Assembly: GCA_934230685.1 (NCBI GenBank)
Contig: CAKQFF010000001.1
Location: 1-63,088, forward strand
DNA: 63,088 bases
From: an uncultured Prevotella sp.
GTDB lineage: Bacteria > Bacteroidota > Bacteroidia > Bacteroidales > Bacteroidaceae
Direction of reading: 5' to 3'
The translations under genes were made by a program, and so were the position numbers. How positions within the stretch are numbered: the stretch's first letter is position 1; every line of letters starts with the position of its first letter. The notes below the pieces were generated by a model that worked only from the letters and a program-made list of their open reading frames with translations, made no database searches and was not told the DNA's origin. Positions 8,344 to 16,288 of this stretch are shown here, in pieces.

Positions 8344-8886
8344 TTAAATAATATCAGCTATAGCCTCAACCAAATGTGTGAATCTCGCCATAAGTACAAC
8401 GATGCAGGCATAAAACGCAGCCAAGGCATCATCAAGCATGCATCCCCAGCCTCCGTGGATATTACGGTCTACCCAACGGCAGCCAAGCGGCTTGGTAATG
8501 TCAATTATGCGGAATAGCACAAACCCCAGTGCCGCAAGCGATATCGACACATAAGCAGGACCATCAACAAAGAGTGCAGGAAGTGTTGCCATCCATGTGC
8601 CGAAATACTCGTCGATGATTACCGTGCGCGGATCCTCTCCCCAATAGCGTTCCATAACATTATCGGTCCACACGCCTACGAACAGCGACCCGAGCACAAG
8701 GGCTACAGTTGCCACACACAGTGCCAGCGGCGACAGAAGATAATAAAGCGCTATCCATATCAGCAAGGCTATGAAACCGCCAAATGTTCCAGGTCCCCAA
8801 GGGAAAAATCCTGTACCAAAACCTGTTGAAATAATGACGTGGAACCAAGGAGCCTCGCCAAGTTGATGATTGTTGTTACTACTCAT
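8344..8886 (-). CDS. pgpA: Phosphatidylglycerophosphatase A
   Basis: Dephosphorylates phosphatidylglycerol-phosphate to phosphatidylglycerol at the inner membrane. The 180-residue protein carries GFFPWGPGTFGG near the start (family GxxPxAPGTxGS), VIIDEYFGTW mid-protein (family VIDExxG), and KPLGCRW with GGWGCMLDDALAAF near the end (family KPxPI ... GGxGVMLDDxxAG), with four hydrophobic segments. TACCTTTG on the minus strand (8963-8970) is a likely -7 element. It has no obvious operon partner. Confidence 0.9.
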   Translation of the reverse strand: MSSNNNHQLGEAPWFHVIISTGFGTGFFPWGPGTFGGFIALLIWIALYYLLSPLALCVATVALVLGSLFVGVWTDNVMERYWGEDPRTVIIDEYFGTWMATLPALFVDGPAYVSISLAALGFVLFRIIDITKPLGCRWVDRNIHGGWGCMLDDALAAFYACIVVLMARFTHLVEAIADII

Positions 8887-9036
8887 TTCTAACTAAATAT
8901 AAAAATTAAGAATGCCGCGCCTGCATAATAGCCGACGCGGCATTTATTGTTCTTATGCCTTGCAAAGGTAGTTATTTTTGCTGTACTGCTGAAATAAATC
9001 AGGCAAAAGCCACCAAAACATAAGCAAGAACCATGG

Positions 9037-10404
9037 TTAATCACATGGAATATACTTTGCTTTTAGGCGAGTAAGCTTCGAAGGATGCTGATCCATCCAC
9101 TCCGACAGCATACGGCGATGCTCCACAAGAACGTCGTGATGATGACGCTCTATGGCAAGATTGCACATTTCACCACGGTCGTTGCGCATATCGTAAAGCT
9201 GCTCTCGATTGAGTCCTGACTCGTACACAACATACTTATAATCCTTTGTGCGCACCATCCATCCCTTTGTACCAGCAGTCTGTGCGAATTCTGTCTCCGT
9301 CACAACATAGTCGTGCAAAGGAGTATCTGCCTTGCCCGACTCAGCAACGGCGCGAATACTCTTGCCAGTGCAATGCTTTGGAATCTCCACTCCTGCGAAA
9401 TCGCAAACCGTAGGCATTAGGTCGATACCATTGTTGATGAGCTGCGGCAACACCTTGCCTGCATTCTTGCCCTTGGGCAGACACATGATGAAAGGAATAT
9501 TGGCAACACTCTCATAGAGCACAGTCTTCTGGTTCCACTGATGCTGTGCCGCACCATCGCCATGGTCGGAACTGAATATTATCACCGTATTCTTCCAGAG
9601 GTCCTGGCGGTCGATCTCGTCGAGTATCAGTCCTATCTGCTGGTCTAAAGTCTCTGTCAGTCGATAGTATCCCCAAAGATAGCGTCGCCAGTCGTCGGGA
9701 GTATAGTCGTATGATGGATAAAGACGCTGATTGCGACGTTTCTCAAACTGCAACACACTCGCATCGTAAGGACTTACTGCAAAGTTGGCAGGCAACTGCG
9801 GACAGTCCTTAAGGTCAGGATTAAGATCCACATCGCCATAAGGCACATTCTGACGGCGAGCATACTCGCAGATGCCATGCGGATTGTTGAATGAGGCAAC
9901 GAGGAAGAAAGGCTTCTTTGTGTCATGATTGCGCAAGAACTTCACAACATCCTCCGACAATCCCTCATCGTCAAACTGATGAAGGTTCTTGAATCCAAAA
10001 GTATGCTCCGACGGCAACGAATTGGTGTTAACATGCCATTTGCCGGCAAGGGCACATTCATATCCAGAGTTCTCGATAAGGGTTCCGAGTGTGCGAACAG
10101 CTACGGAGTCGGGCAACGGAGTGTCATTCTCTGTCATTCCTATGTCCGAGGGCATATATCCAGTCCACATAGCCGCACGCGAAGCTCCACTCAGCGGCAA
10201 TGCACAATAAGCATTGGTGAAACGGATGCCACACTCTGCAAGACGATCCATATTGGGAGTCTTCACATCAGTATTGCCAGCGCAGCTCATGTCGGTAGCA
10301 GCCTGCTGGTCGCTCATTATGTATATGATGTTGGGACGCTGTTGTGCCACAGCCGCCAACGGGAGGAGCGAGCAACAGCCAAGAGTGAATAACTTATTCA
10401 TCAT
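9037..10404 (-). CDS. Secreted sulfatase, Ser-type active site
   Basis: Hydrolyses sulfate esters, probably on host or dietary glycans, in the periplasm. The 455-residue protein has a signal peptide (about 1-20). The alkaline-phosphatase-superfamily sulfatase start is NIIYIMSDQQ (D32). The formylglycine signature is S72-G-A-S-R76, with Ser rather than Cys as the modified residue, so maturation needs an anaerobic sulfatase-maturating enzyme (anSME). SSDHGDG supplies later metal ligands. No anSME gene is in the window. TAATTTTG on the minus strand (10490-10497) is a possible -7 element. It follows the MFS gene by 181 bases; substrate unknown. Confidence 0.88.
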   Translation of the reverse strand: MMNKLFTLGCCSLLPLAAVAQQRPNIIYIMSDQQAATDMSCAGNTDVKTPNMDRLAECGIRFTNAYCALPLSGASRAAMWTGYMPSDIGMTENDTPLPDSVAVRTLGTLIENSGYECALAGKWHVNTNSLPSEHTFGFKNLHQFDDEGLSEDVVKFLRNHDTKKPFFLVASFNNPHGICEYARRQNVPYGDVDLNPDLKDCPQLPANFAVSPYDASVLQFEKRRNQRLYPSYDYTPDDWRRYLWGYYRLTETLDQQIGLILDEIDRQDLWKNTVIIFSSDHGDGAAQHQWNQKTVLYESVANIPFIMCLPKGKNAGKVLPQLINNGIDLMPTVCDFAGVEIPKHCTGKSIRAVAESGKADTPLHDYVVTETEFAQTAGTKGWMVRTKDYKYVVYESGLNREQLYDMRNDRGEMCNLAIERHHHDVLVEHRRMLSEWMDQHPSKLTRLKAKYIPCD

Positions 10405-10585
10405 GTAGTATTTTGAATTTGTTTTAGTTAATAATCAGTCTAAAGCAACATGTCATACCATGACAACAATGCCACACGATATAACAATGCAAAATTAACA
10501 TTAATATTTCATTCCTTATTCTAATTATATCCAAACAACTTTTGAATACGTACAAAACTCATAAATCATCCACTCTTTCGCCCTA

Positions 10586-12124
10586 TCATTTATGGCGAAG
10601 AGCCATCCTCATTTTTCTTCCCACCACATTCCATGCCGGCATCTTATTGAGCGTGCTTCTTATAGGTTGCACATTCCACAGCAAGAACACAAGCAGCACC
10701 GCTATGCCTATCATACTTGCCACACCATATAGTTGGCGTATTGTGATAGACATAATGCCCGTCATGTCGTAGGGCAGTCCGCGACCAAGATTCTCTGCCA
10801 CACCATGCCGCATGGCAAGTGAGAAGAGACCGGAGCACATGGTGCCTATCGTACCGTTGCGCACAAGTCCACACATGGTGAGCCCCATGAAGAAATGCTG
10901 AAACGGCATCATGTCCTCAAGATAAATTGTCAGCATGACAAAGAATATGGCATTGCCAAAATTGCGCATGAAAACGGGCATATACAGCAGTTCTATGTTC
11001 ACACCAGGAGCCACAAGCATATACATCATCACTTGATAAGCAGCCATTGCCGCCACTCCAAGCGGCATGAGTCGGGTGTACTTCATCTTGAACACCTTTG
11101 TCCACACAAGACAGAACAGGCATCCACTGATAGCAGCCACCCACTCCACAAGATTCAGAACATTAAGCGTAGTAATGCCAAAATGCAACACTCCGCCTGT
11201 AAACGCAGTCTGAAGCACCTTTGGTGTGGAACTCATAAACTCCACAAAGGCAAAGACAATGAGCATTGGCACAAGATTCTTGTATTTCCATGCGGCTGTG
11301 TCGATATATGGATGGCGCACATGACGCATACGTCCTATGCAGATCCACATCGTGATAAAGAACATCACGGCACAAGCCTGCATTTCGGGTGCAAGCAGCC
11401 AGTTGTAATACTCACCATAGTTGAAGAACCAAATGAACTCAATCATAGCAGCCGACCATAGAGCGCACCCCAACCAGTCGAGACTGACAAAGGGCAATGG
11501 TTTCATGAACATGAAGTTGTGAGTGGTTAGCATCAGGAACAAAGCTATGCAGAACATTATGCCTGCCATGAGCCAGTTCATCACCTGCCACGACTGACAT
11601 ATATATATAAGGTGTTCGGTTATCCAAGGTGACAGCGACATGTTGCCAAGCACGATGCAATAGAGCAAGGGGAAGAACACCGTGAAGTCGCGTTTGGGTG
11701 TCATCCACAACTGTATGTTCGACATGCACTCAAACGTGCCGCACAGCTTGAAGAAGCCTGACACATAGGCAAGCACACACATCACCACCATCGACTGTGT
11801 TTGCAGGATGAGCACATTGCATACTCCCACTACCAAAGCCGACGTGATGAGCAACTGGCGATTGGTAAACCTGAACTTCAGTCGGAACAAAAACGGGAAC
11901 GGCATGTTTACGCCTACCACATTGCACATGATTATCATCAGCACGTCCTCGCGCATAAGGCTATAGTCGCCCATAACATAGGACATCGCACCACCATAGA
12001 TACCACCTGCCATCTGAAACATAAAGGCAATGAGCAGATAAATCCATGGCTGTGCAAGGCGCGGGATATAGGGGTTGAAGGAAGGGACACGAAATGGTCC
12101 CTGAAGGGTTGGAGGTCCGGGCAT
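10586..12124 (-). CDS. MFS (DHA2/EmrB-like) multidrug export permease
   Basis: Inner-membrane transporter of 512 residues with a dozen or more hydrophobic segments spread over its whole length, ending in a short basic tail. It is the last gene of a three-gene set transcribed leftward: TolC-type channel, HlyD/EmrA-type adaptor, MFS permease. This is the layout of EmrAB-TolC tripartite pumps that move hydrophobic compounds or acids across both membranes. Assignment as the pump subunit rests mainly on this context plus topology; the family motifs are divergent. Substrate unknown. Confidence 0.75.
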   Translation of the reverse strand: MPGPPTLQGPFRVPSFNPYIPRLAQPWIYLLIAFMFQMAGGIYGGAMSYVMGDYSLMREDVLMIIMCNVVGVNMPFPFLFRLKFRFTNRQLLITSALVVGVCNVLILQTQSMVVMCVLAYVSGFFKLCGTFECMSNIQLWMTPKRDFTVFFPLLYCIVLGNMSLSPWITEHLIYICQSWQVMNWLMAGIMFCIALFLMLTTHNFMFMKPLPFVSLDWLGCALWSAAMIEFIWFFNYGEYYNWLLAPEMQACAVMFFITMWICIGRMRHVRHPYIDTAAWKYKNLVPMLIVFAFVEFMSSTPKVLQTAFTGGVLHFGITTLNVLNLVEWVAAISGCLFCLVWTKVFKMKYTRLMPLGVAAMAAYQVMMYMLVAPGVNIELLYMPVFMRNFGNAIFFVMLTIYLEDMMPFQHFFMGLTMCGLVRNGTIGTMCSGLFSLAMRHGVAENLGRGLPYDMTGIMSITIRQLYGVASMIGIAVLLVFLLWNVQPIRSTLNKMPAWNVVGRKMRMALRHK

Positions 12125-12140
12125 TGTTTATATTTTTATA

Positions 12141-12202
12141 CGTATAATGGAAGTTAATTTTTATTCGTGTAATAGCAGTTAACCATTAACGAATATTATA
12201 CG
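12141..12202. repeat. Short repeat array between the adaptor and permease genes
   Basis: CGTATAATGGAAGTTAA (12141-12157) and CGTGTAATAGCAGTTAA (12166-12182) match at 14 of 17 bases, 25 bases apart. An inverted copy of the head of the unit (ATTATACG) lies at 12195-12202. The array fills most of the 88-base gap inside the efflux operon. Confidence 0.55.
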
Positions 12203-12212
12203 ATGAAAGACA

Positions 12213-13244
12213 TTAACGACAGTAGGTCTCTGCATTCTCCCCTGCCTTAAGCAGCGCCACCTGCTTAGCATCATTCTCCGCGGTTATCTTTATTCTCACT
12301 GGCACACGCTGCTCCACCTTCACGAAGTTGCCCGTAGCATTATCCACTGGAATCATGGAATAGGCACTTCCTGCAGCGGCAGACACCGACTCCACCTCGC
12401 CCTTGAACTTAACTCCAGGCACGGCATCAGTAGTGAACTCCACCTTCTTGCCCACCTCAATGCCCGACATCTGCGACTCGCGGTAGTTGGCTGTCACCCA
12501 CACCTCCTTGTCGCTCACGATGCGCGCAAGCATCTGACCCGGCTGCACAAGCTGACCCACATGAATATCCTTACGACTCATCACGCCGTCGCATGTGGCA
12601 AGAATCACGGTGTACGAAAGGTTTAAGCGGGCAAGACGCACCTGAGCCTCAGCCACACTCTCGCCTGCACGCTGACCGCCAAGCTCATGTGTCTGCACAG
12701 CCTTCACCGAAGCAGCAGACTGACGGCGACCCTGCGCCTGCTCGTAGCGCGCCTTGGCAGCAAGATAACGTGTATGCGCATTGTCATACTGCTGCTTTGT
12801 CACAGCATCCTTGGCAAGAAGTACGGTGAAGCGGTCGTAGTCCTGCTTGGCGTTTATCATGTCCACACGAGCCTCCTCTATTCCTGCCGATGCCGTAGAC
12901 ACATTGCTCTGCGTAGTGGTCATACTTGCCGAAACAGCCGACGAGCCCGACTGTCGTCCCTTCAATCCCGCCTCAGCCTGAGCGAGAGCAAGACGAAACT
13001 CGGCATCTTCGATAATCACAAGCGTGTCGCCCTTCTTTACATGCTGGAAATCATTAAAGCGTATCTCCTTGACAAATCCCGGCACACGGGTGTTGATAGG
13101 AGTAATGTGTCGGCACACCTGCGCGTCGTCGGTATACTCCCCATCCTTTCCATGCCAGAAATGGCTGAAAGCCCACACGGCACAGCCTGCGACGATAAGG
13201 ACAACTACTACATTGTAAACTCTCTTTATTACTTTCTTGTTCAC
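12213..13244 (-). CDS. HlyD/EmrA-family membrane-fusion adaptor
   Basis: Periplasmic adaptor that links the inner-membrane pump to the TolC-like channel. The 343-residue protein has an N-terminal anchor helix (about 9-29) and a barrel-sandwich hybrid half at YTDDAQVCRHITPINTRVPG, the EmrA-type biotinyl-lipoyl start. An Ala/Gln-rich coiled-coil hairpin spans about 85-200, and the second lipoyl half and beta-barrel occupy about 205-330. It lies between the TolC-type gene (54-base gap) and the MFS gene. Confidence 0.88.
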   Translation of the reverse strand: MNKKVIKRVYNVVVVLIVAGCAVWAFSHFWHGKDGEYTDDAQVCRHITPINTRVPGFVKEIRFNDFQHVKKGDTLVIIEDAEFRLALAQAEAGLKGRQSGSSAVSASMTTTQSNVSTASAGIEEARVDMINAKQDYDRFTVLLAKDAVTKQQYDNAHTRYLAAKARYEQAQGRRQSAASVKAVQTHELGGQRAGESVAEAQVRLARLNLSYTVILATCDGVMSRKDIHVGQLVQPGQMLARIVSDKEVWVTANYRESQMSGIEVGKKVEFTTDAVPGVKFKGEVESVSAAAGSAYSMIPVDNATGNFVKVEQRVPVRIKITAENDAKQVALLKAGENAETYCR

Positions 13245-13298
13245 TTTGCTTAAATGTTAAATGGTTTATTTTCCAAGTTGTATGTTTTCAACTTATTG

Positions 13299-14705
13299 TT
13301 AGATTTCTCCCGCCACAAACTTCATCTTGTAGTAGGCGTATACGATGTTTATGCGAGCGTCAACCTCCTGAAGCTCGGCATTAAGCCGAAGATTCGAGGC
13401 ATCTACCATATCCGTCACGAGAGCCAGCTGACTAAGATAACGCGCGTTCACCACATTATAGTTTTGCCTTGCCAGTTCCACACTCTTGCGCTGCGTGTCA
13501 AGCTCGGTATAGGTCTGCAGATACTGTGTGTAGGCAGCGTTCACATTGCTGTTTATCTGTTCACTCTGTACATCAAGCAACTGTTGCGCCTGTCGTGTCT
13601 CAGCCGCTGCCTGACGTATGCGCTTGTTCGACTTGTAAAGTGCGCCGATATTGAACTTCACCCCTACTCCAACATACCATATATCAAGATTCTTGTCCAC
13701 TGGAGGAAGCTCAAAAGTTATCGGGCCGTCAAAATTGTTGGCTGCCACCAAAGCCACCTTAGGCTTCAGCTCACTCTTGGCAAGACGCTCCTTCTGTTTG
13801 GCTATGCTTACGTTCAGACTGCTCTGCTCAAGAATGGGCGATGTGGCAACAGCGGCATTCTGCCAATGCGCCTCGCCATCCTTCGGGCATGAGACTGTGA
13901 CAAGCGTTGTGTCGGGCTTTATTTCGGTGCCGTCTGCCAGCGAGAGCGTGTTGCACAACTGGTGGTTGAGAATATATCGAGTGTTCTGCAACTGCTTCAA
14001 GCCAAGCTGCAACTGCTCCATCTGAAGCTCATAGCGCGTAATGTCGTTCTTCAGGGCCATACCCTGCTGCTGACGCTCCTTTATGTCGGCAATGAGTTGG
14101 CGTGTCAAGGCTATATTCTCGCGGTAGACACGCATACGGTTGTCAACCTTATAAAGGTCGAGATACTGCCCGAGAGCCATAAACCGTGTCTGCTGGCGTG
14201 TGAGCCTAACTCCAGTCTCTGCCTGTTTCTTGCCAAGTTCGGCAAGCGAGATGCCTGCTGATATTGCTCCGCCCGTATATATTGCCTGACTTGCCTCAAG
14301 TGCAAACGAATTTCCGAGGTGTGGCGATTTCAGTCCGTGCACGTTTGAGAAGTCGCGGTCGGTAAGCAGCGCGTTGCCAATATAGCTCATCGACAGCTGT
14401 GCCGACACATCTGGCAGACGCTGCGAACGTGCAGCCTCAACACCCATCTGTGCCGCCTCAACACCCGTCTTGCTTGCAATCAGCGAGCGCGAGTTCTGCT
14501 CTATATGATTAAACAAATCGTTTATTGTCATTGGCTTCTGCATGCCTACAGTAACCGTCGACTGTGCTGTAACCGACGTCACATTCTGCGCCACTACAGA
14601 ATGTGAGGCCGCAAGAAGCAATAATGCTGGAAAAATAATAGTCTTTGTCACCTTATATAAATTATTTGTTGTGCTTAATAAAAAAACATTTGTCGTTATC
14701 TTCAT
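13299..14705 (-). CDS. TolC-family outer-membrane efflux channel
   Basis: Outer-membrane factor of the tripartite pump. A signal peptide (IIFPALLLLAASHSVVAQ) precedes two OEP repeats rich in Ala/Gln heptads, typical of TolC alpha-barrels. I place the start at ATG 14705 (MKITTNVF). A longer in-frame reading from 14825 adds 40 residues with no signal character and runs over a TACCTTTG -7-like box (14715-14722). A GTG at 14651 is a further possibility. It is the first gene of the leftward efflux operon, divergent from an AraC regulator that probably controls it. Confidence 0.85.
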   Translation of the reverse strand: MKITTNVFLLSTTNNLYKVTKTIIFPALLLLAASHSVVAQNVTSVTAQSTVTVGMQKPMTINDLFNHIEQNSRSLIASKTGVEAAQMGVEAARSQRLPDVSAQLSMSYIGNALLTDRDFSNVHGLKSPHLGNSFALEASQAIYTGGAISAGISLAELGKKQAETGVRLTRQQTRFMALGQYLDLYKVDNRMRVYRENIALTRQLIADIKERQQQGMALKNDITRYELQMEQLQLGLKQLQNTRYILNHQLCNTLSLADGTEIKPDTTLVTVSCPKDGEAHWQNAAVATSPILEQSSLNVSIAKQKERLAKSELKPKVALVAANNFDGPITFELPPVDKNLDIWYVGVGVKFNIGALYKSNKRIRQAAAETRQAQQLLDVQSEQINSNVNAAYTQYLQTYTELDTQRKSVELARQNYNVVNARYLSQLALVTDMVDASNLRLNAELQEVDARINIVYAYYKMKFVAGEI

Positions 14706-14870
14706 TTTCGGGTACAAAGGTATTGGTTTTTCAGTATTAGCACGTTTTATATTTTTCCATGTGCACAGACTATTTGGGAACAAAAGTTCTTTTATATCAC
14801 ATAAATTACCGACATTTGCAGACAAAAAGGAAACTCATAGAATAAATCCACATAAAACCGTACAATATAA

Positions 14871-15719
14871 ATGTATTCCGAAATAAATTTCTCCACCGCT
14901 GCCGAGCCGCGTCTTTTCCTCACCACGCTAAGCTCTTTTGTCAAAGAACAACAGATGGCACACTACGGAGCTATCATTATTTGCCGAAGTGGCAAGGCTA
15001 ATATTCAGGTCAACTTCGACGACTGGCAACTGTTCGAGGGTGCAGTCATCACGATATTCCCGAATGACGTAATAAGACTAATGCCCTACGAAACAGAGGA
15101 GCCTTTCCTTGTAGAAATGTTGCAATACGACGCTGCCATGCTGCGCGAGGCGAGTCTGCAACTGGAGCACACCGTTTACGAACAACTGCGCGAAGACCGT
15201 TGCCGCCAAGACTCTCCCGTCGTCACCGACATCATCAACAATATGTTCCGCCTGCTACACGTATACTTCGACCAAGTGGGCTGCACCTGCATCTCGCAAC
15301 TTGTATTGCTACAGCTCAAGGCCTTCTTCATCGGTTTTCACGAATACTTGCAGCGCAATCCGCGCACTACAAAAAGCAAGGGCGAGTCGCTACGTATGCG
15401 CGAACTCTTCAACCGCTTCATGATGCTTGTGGAGCGCGACTACAAACTGTCGCGCGACGTGGCCTACTACGCCTCGCAGATGAACATCACGCCCAAATAC
15501 CTCACTCTCATCGTGCGCCAAATGACCCACGAGACTCCCAAGCACATCATCGACCACTACACCATACTGCAACTCAAGCTCCAGCTTACTGCCAGTCGCC
15601 AAAGCGTAAAGGAGATTGCATGGGAATACCACTTCAACGACGTATCATTCTTCTGCCGTTACTTCAAGCGTCATACGGGGTTAACTCCAATGGAAGTAAG
15701 AACTGTAGGCAACGGATGA
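14871..15719 (+). CDS. AraC-family transcriptional regulator, divergent from the efflux operon
   Basis: A 282-residue protein. The N-terminal 150 residues look like a cupin-type sensing domain ([20 protein letters not shown]). The C-terminal 100 residues are an AraC double helix-turn-helix, with [20 protein letters not shown] as the first recognition region and [20 protein letters not shown] as the second. It is divergent from the tolC-hlyD-mfs operon across about 165 bases and probably regulates it (inference from arrangement). Its stop codon lies 4 bases before the Fic remnant. Confidence 0.88.
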   Translation: MYSEINFSTAAEPRLFLTTLSSFVKEQQMAHYGAIIICRSGKANIQVNFDDWQLFEGAVITIFPNDVIRLMPYETEEPFLVEMLQYDAAMLREASLQLEHTVYEQLREDRCRQDSPVVTDIINNMFRLLHVYFDQVGCTCISQLVLLQLKAFFIGFHEYLQRNPRTTKSKGESLRMRELFNRFMMLVERDYKLSRDVAYYASQMNITPKYLTLIVRQMTHETPKHIIDHYTILQLKLQLTASRQSVKEIAWEYHFNDVSFFCRYFKRHTGLTPMEVRTVGNG

Positions 15720-15723
15720 AGAA

Positions 15724-16050
15724 ATGATGCCAGAAGACTCCTTCGAACATATCATTGAGAAGTATGTTGAGATGAACGTGTGCCATCCTTTCATGGAGGG
15801 CAATGGTCGCTCCACCCGAATTTGGCTCGACATGATGATCAAACGTTCCCTCGGCAAAGTAGTAAACTGGCAATATGTGGACAAAGACCAATATCTCTCG
15901 GCCATGGAACGCTCACCCATCAACGACCTCGAACTGCGCTATCTCCTATCGCAGAATCTGACTTCTGACACGGAGAACCGCGAGGTTATTTTCAAGGGAA
16001 TTGAGCAGAGCTATTATTATGAGGGGTATGAGAAACGGCATAAGATATAA
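15724..16050 (+). pseudogene. Fic-domain protein, N-terminally truncated remnant
   Basis: A 108-residue reading frame with the Fic active-site loop H21-PFMEGNGR-29 (family HPFxxGNGR), followed by the helices that normally come after it. Fic enzymes transfer AMP or other nucleotide parts to target proteins and need roughly 70-100 residues before this loop. Here the frame is open only back to a TAG at 15706-15708, inside the end of the AraC gene. The front of the protein, including any inhibitory helix, is missing. A stop-shifted in-frame ATG at 15724 could still be translated, but a working enzyme is unlikely. Confidence 0.75.
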
Positions 16051-16066
16051 TGAATCAAAAAAGGTG

Positions 16067-16215
16067 TGTCTAAAACCTACAGCGTTTAGACAAATTGGTA
16101 TCCTTTATAGCTCCAGTACCATTTCAGTGTTACCTAACTGGTACTGGAGTTTCTATCGTGTGGTACTGGAGTTTCAGTTATTTGAAACTCCAGTATACTA
16201 CAATTGGTACTGTAG
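16067..16215. repeat. Intergenic array with a 22-base step
   Basis: GGTACTGGAGTTTC occurs at 16140-16153 and 16162-16175. The inverted form GAAACTCCAGTA starts at 16184 and a degenerate direct copy (GGTACTGTAG) at 16206. These four starts are exactly 22 bases apart. A further inverted copy (CTCCAGTACC) lies off the grid at 16111-16120. Just before the array, TGTCTAAA (16067-16074) and TTTAGACA (16085-16092) form an 8-bp hairpin. The array lies between the Fic remnant and the convergent GH43 gene. Confidence 0.75.
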
Positions 16216-16288
16216 CCTTATTAGAATGACATATAAGTGTCATTTGGGTGTGATAGGTCGGTAAATCAACAATGCCCTCGGATGGAAA

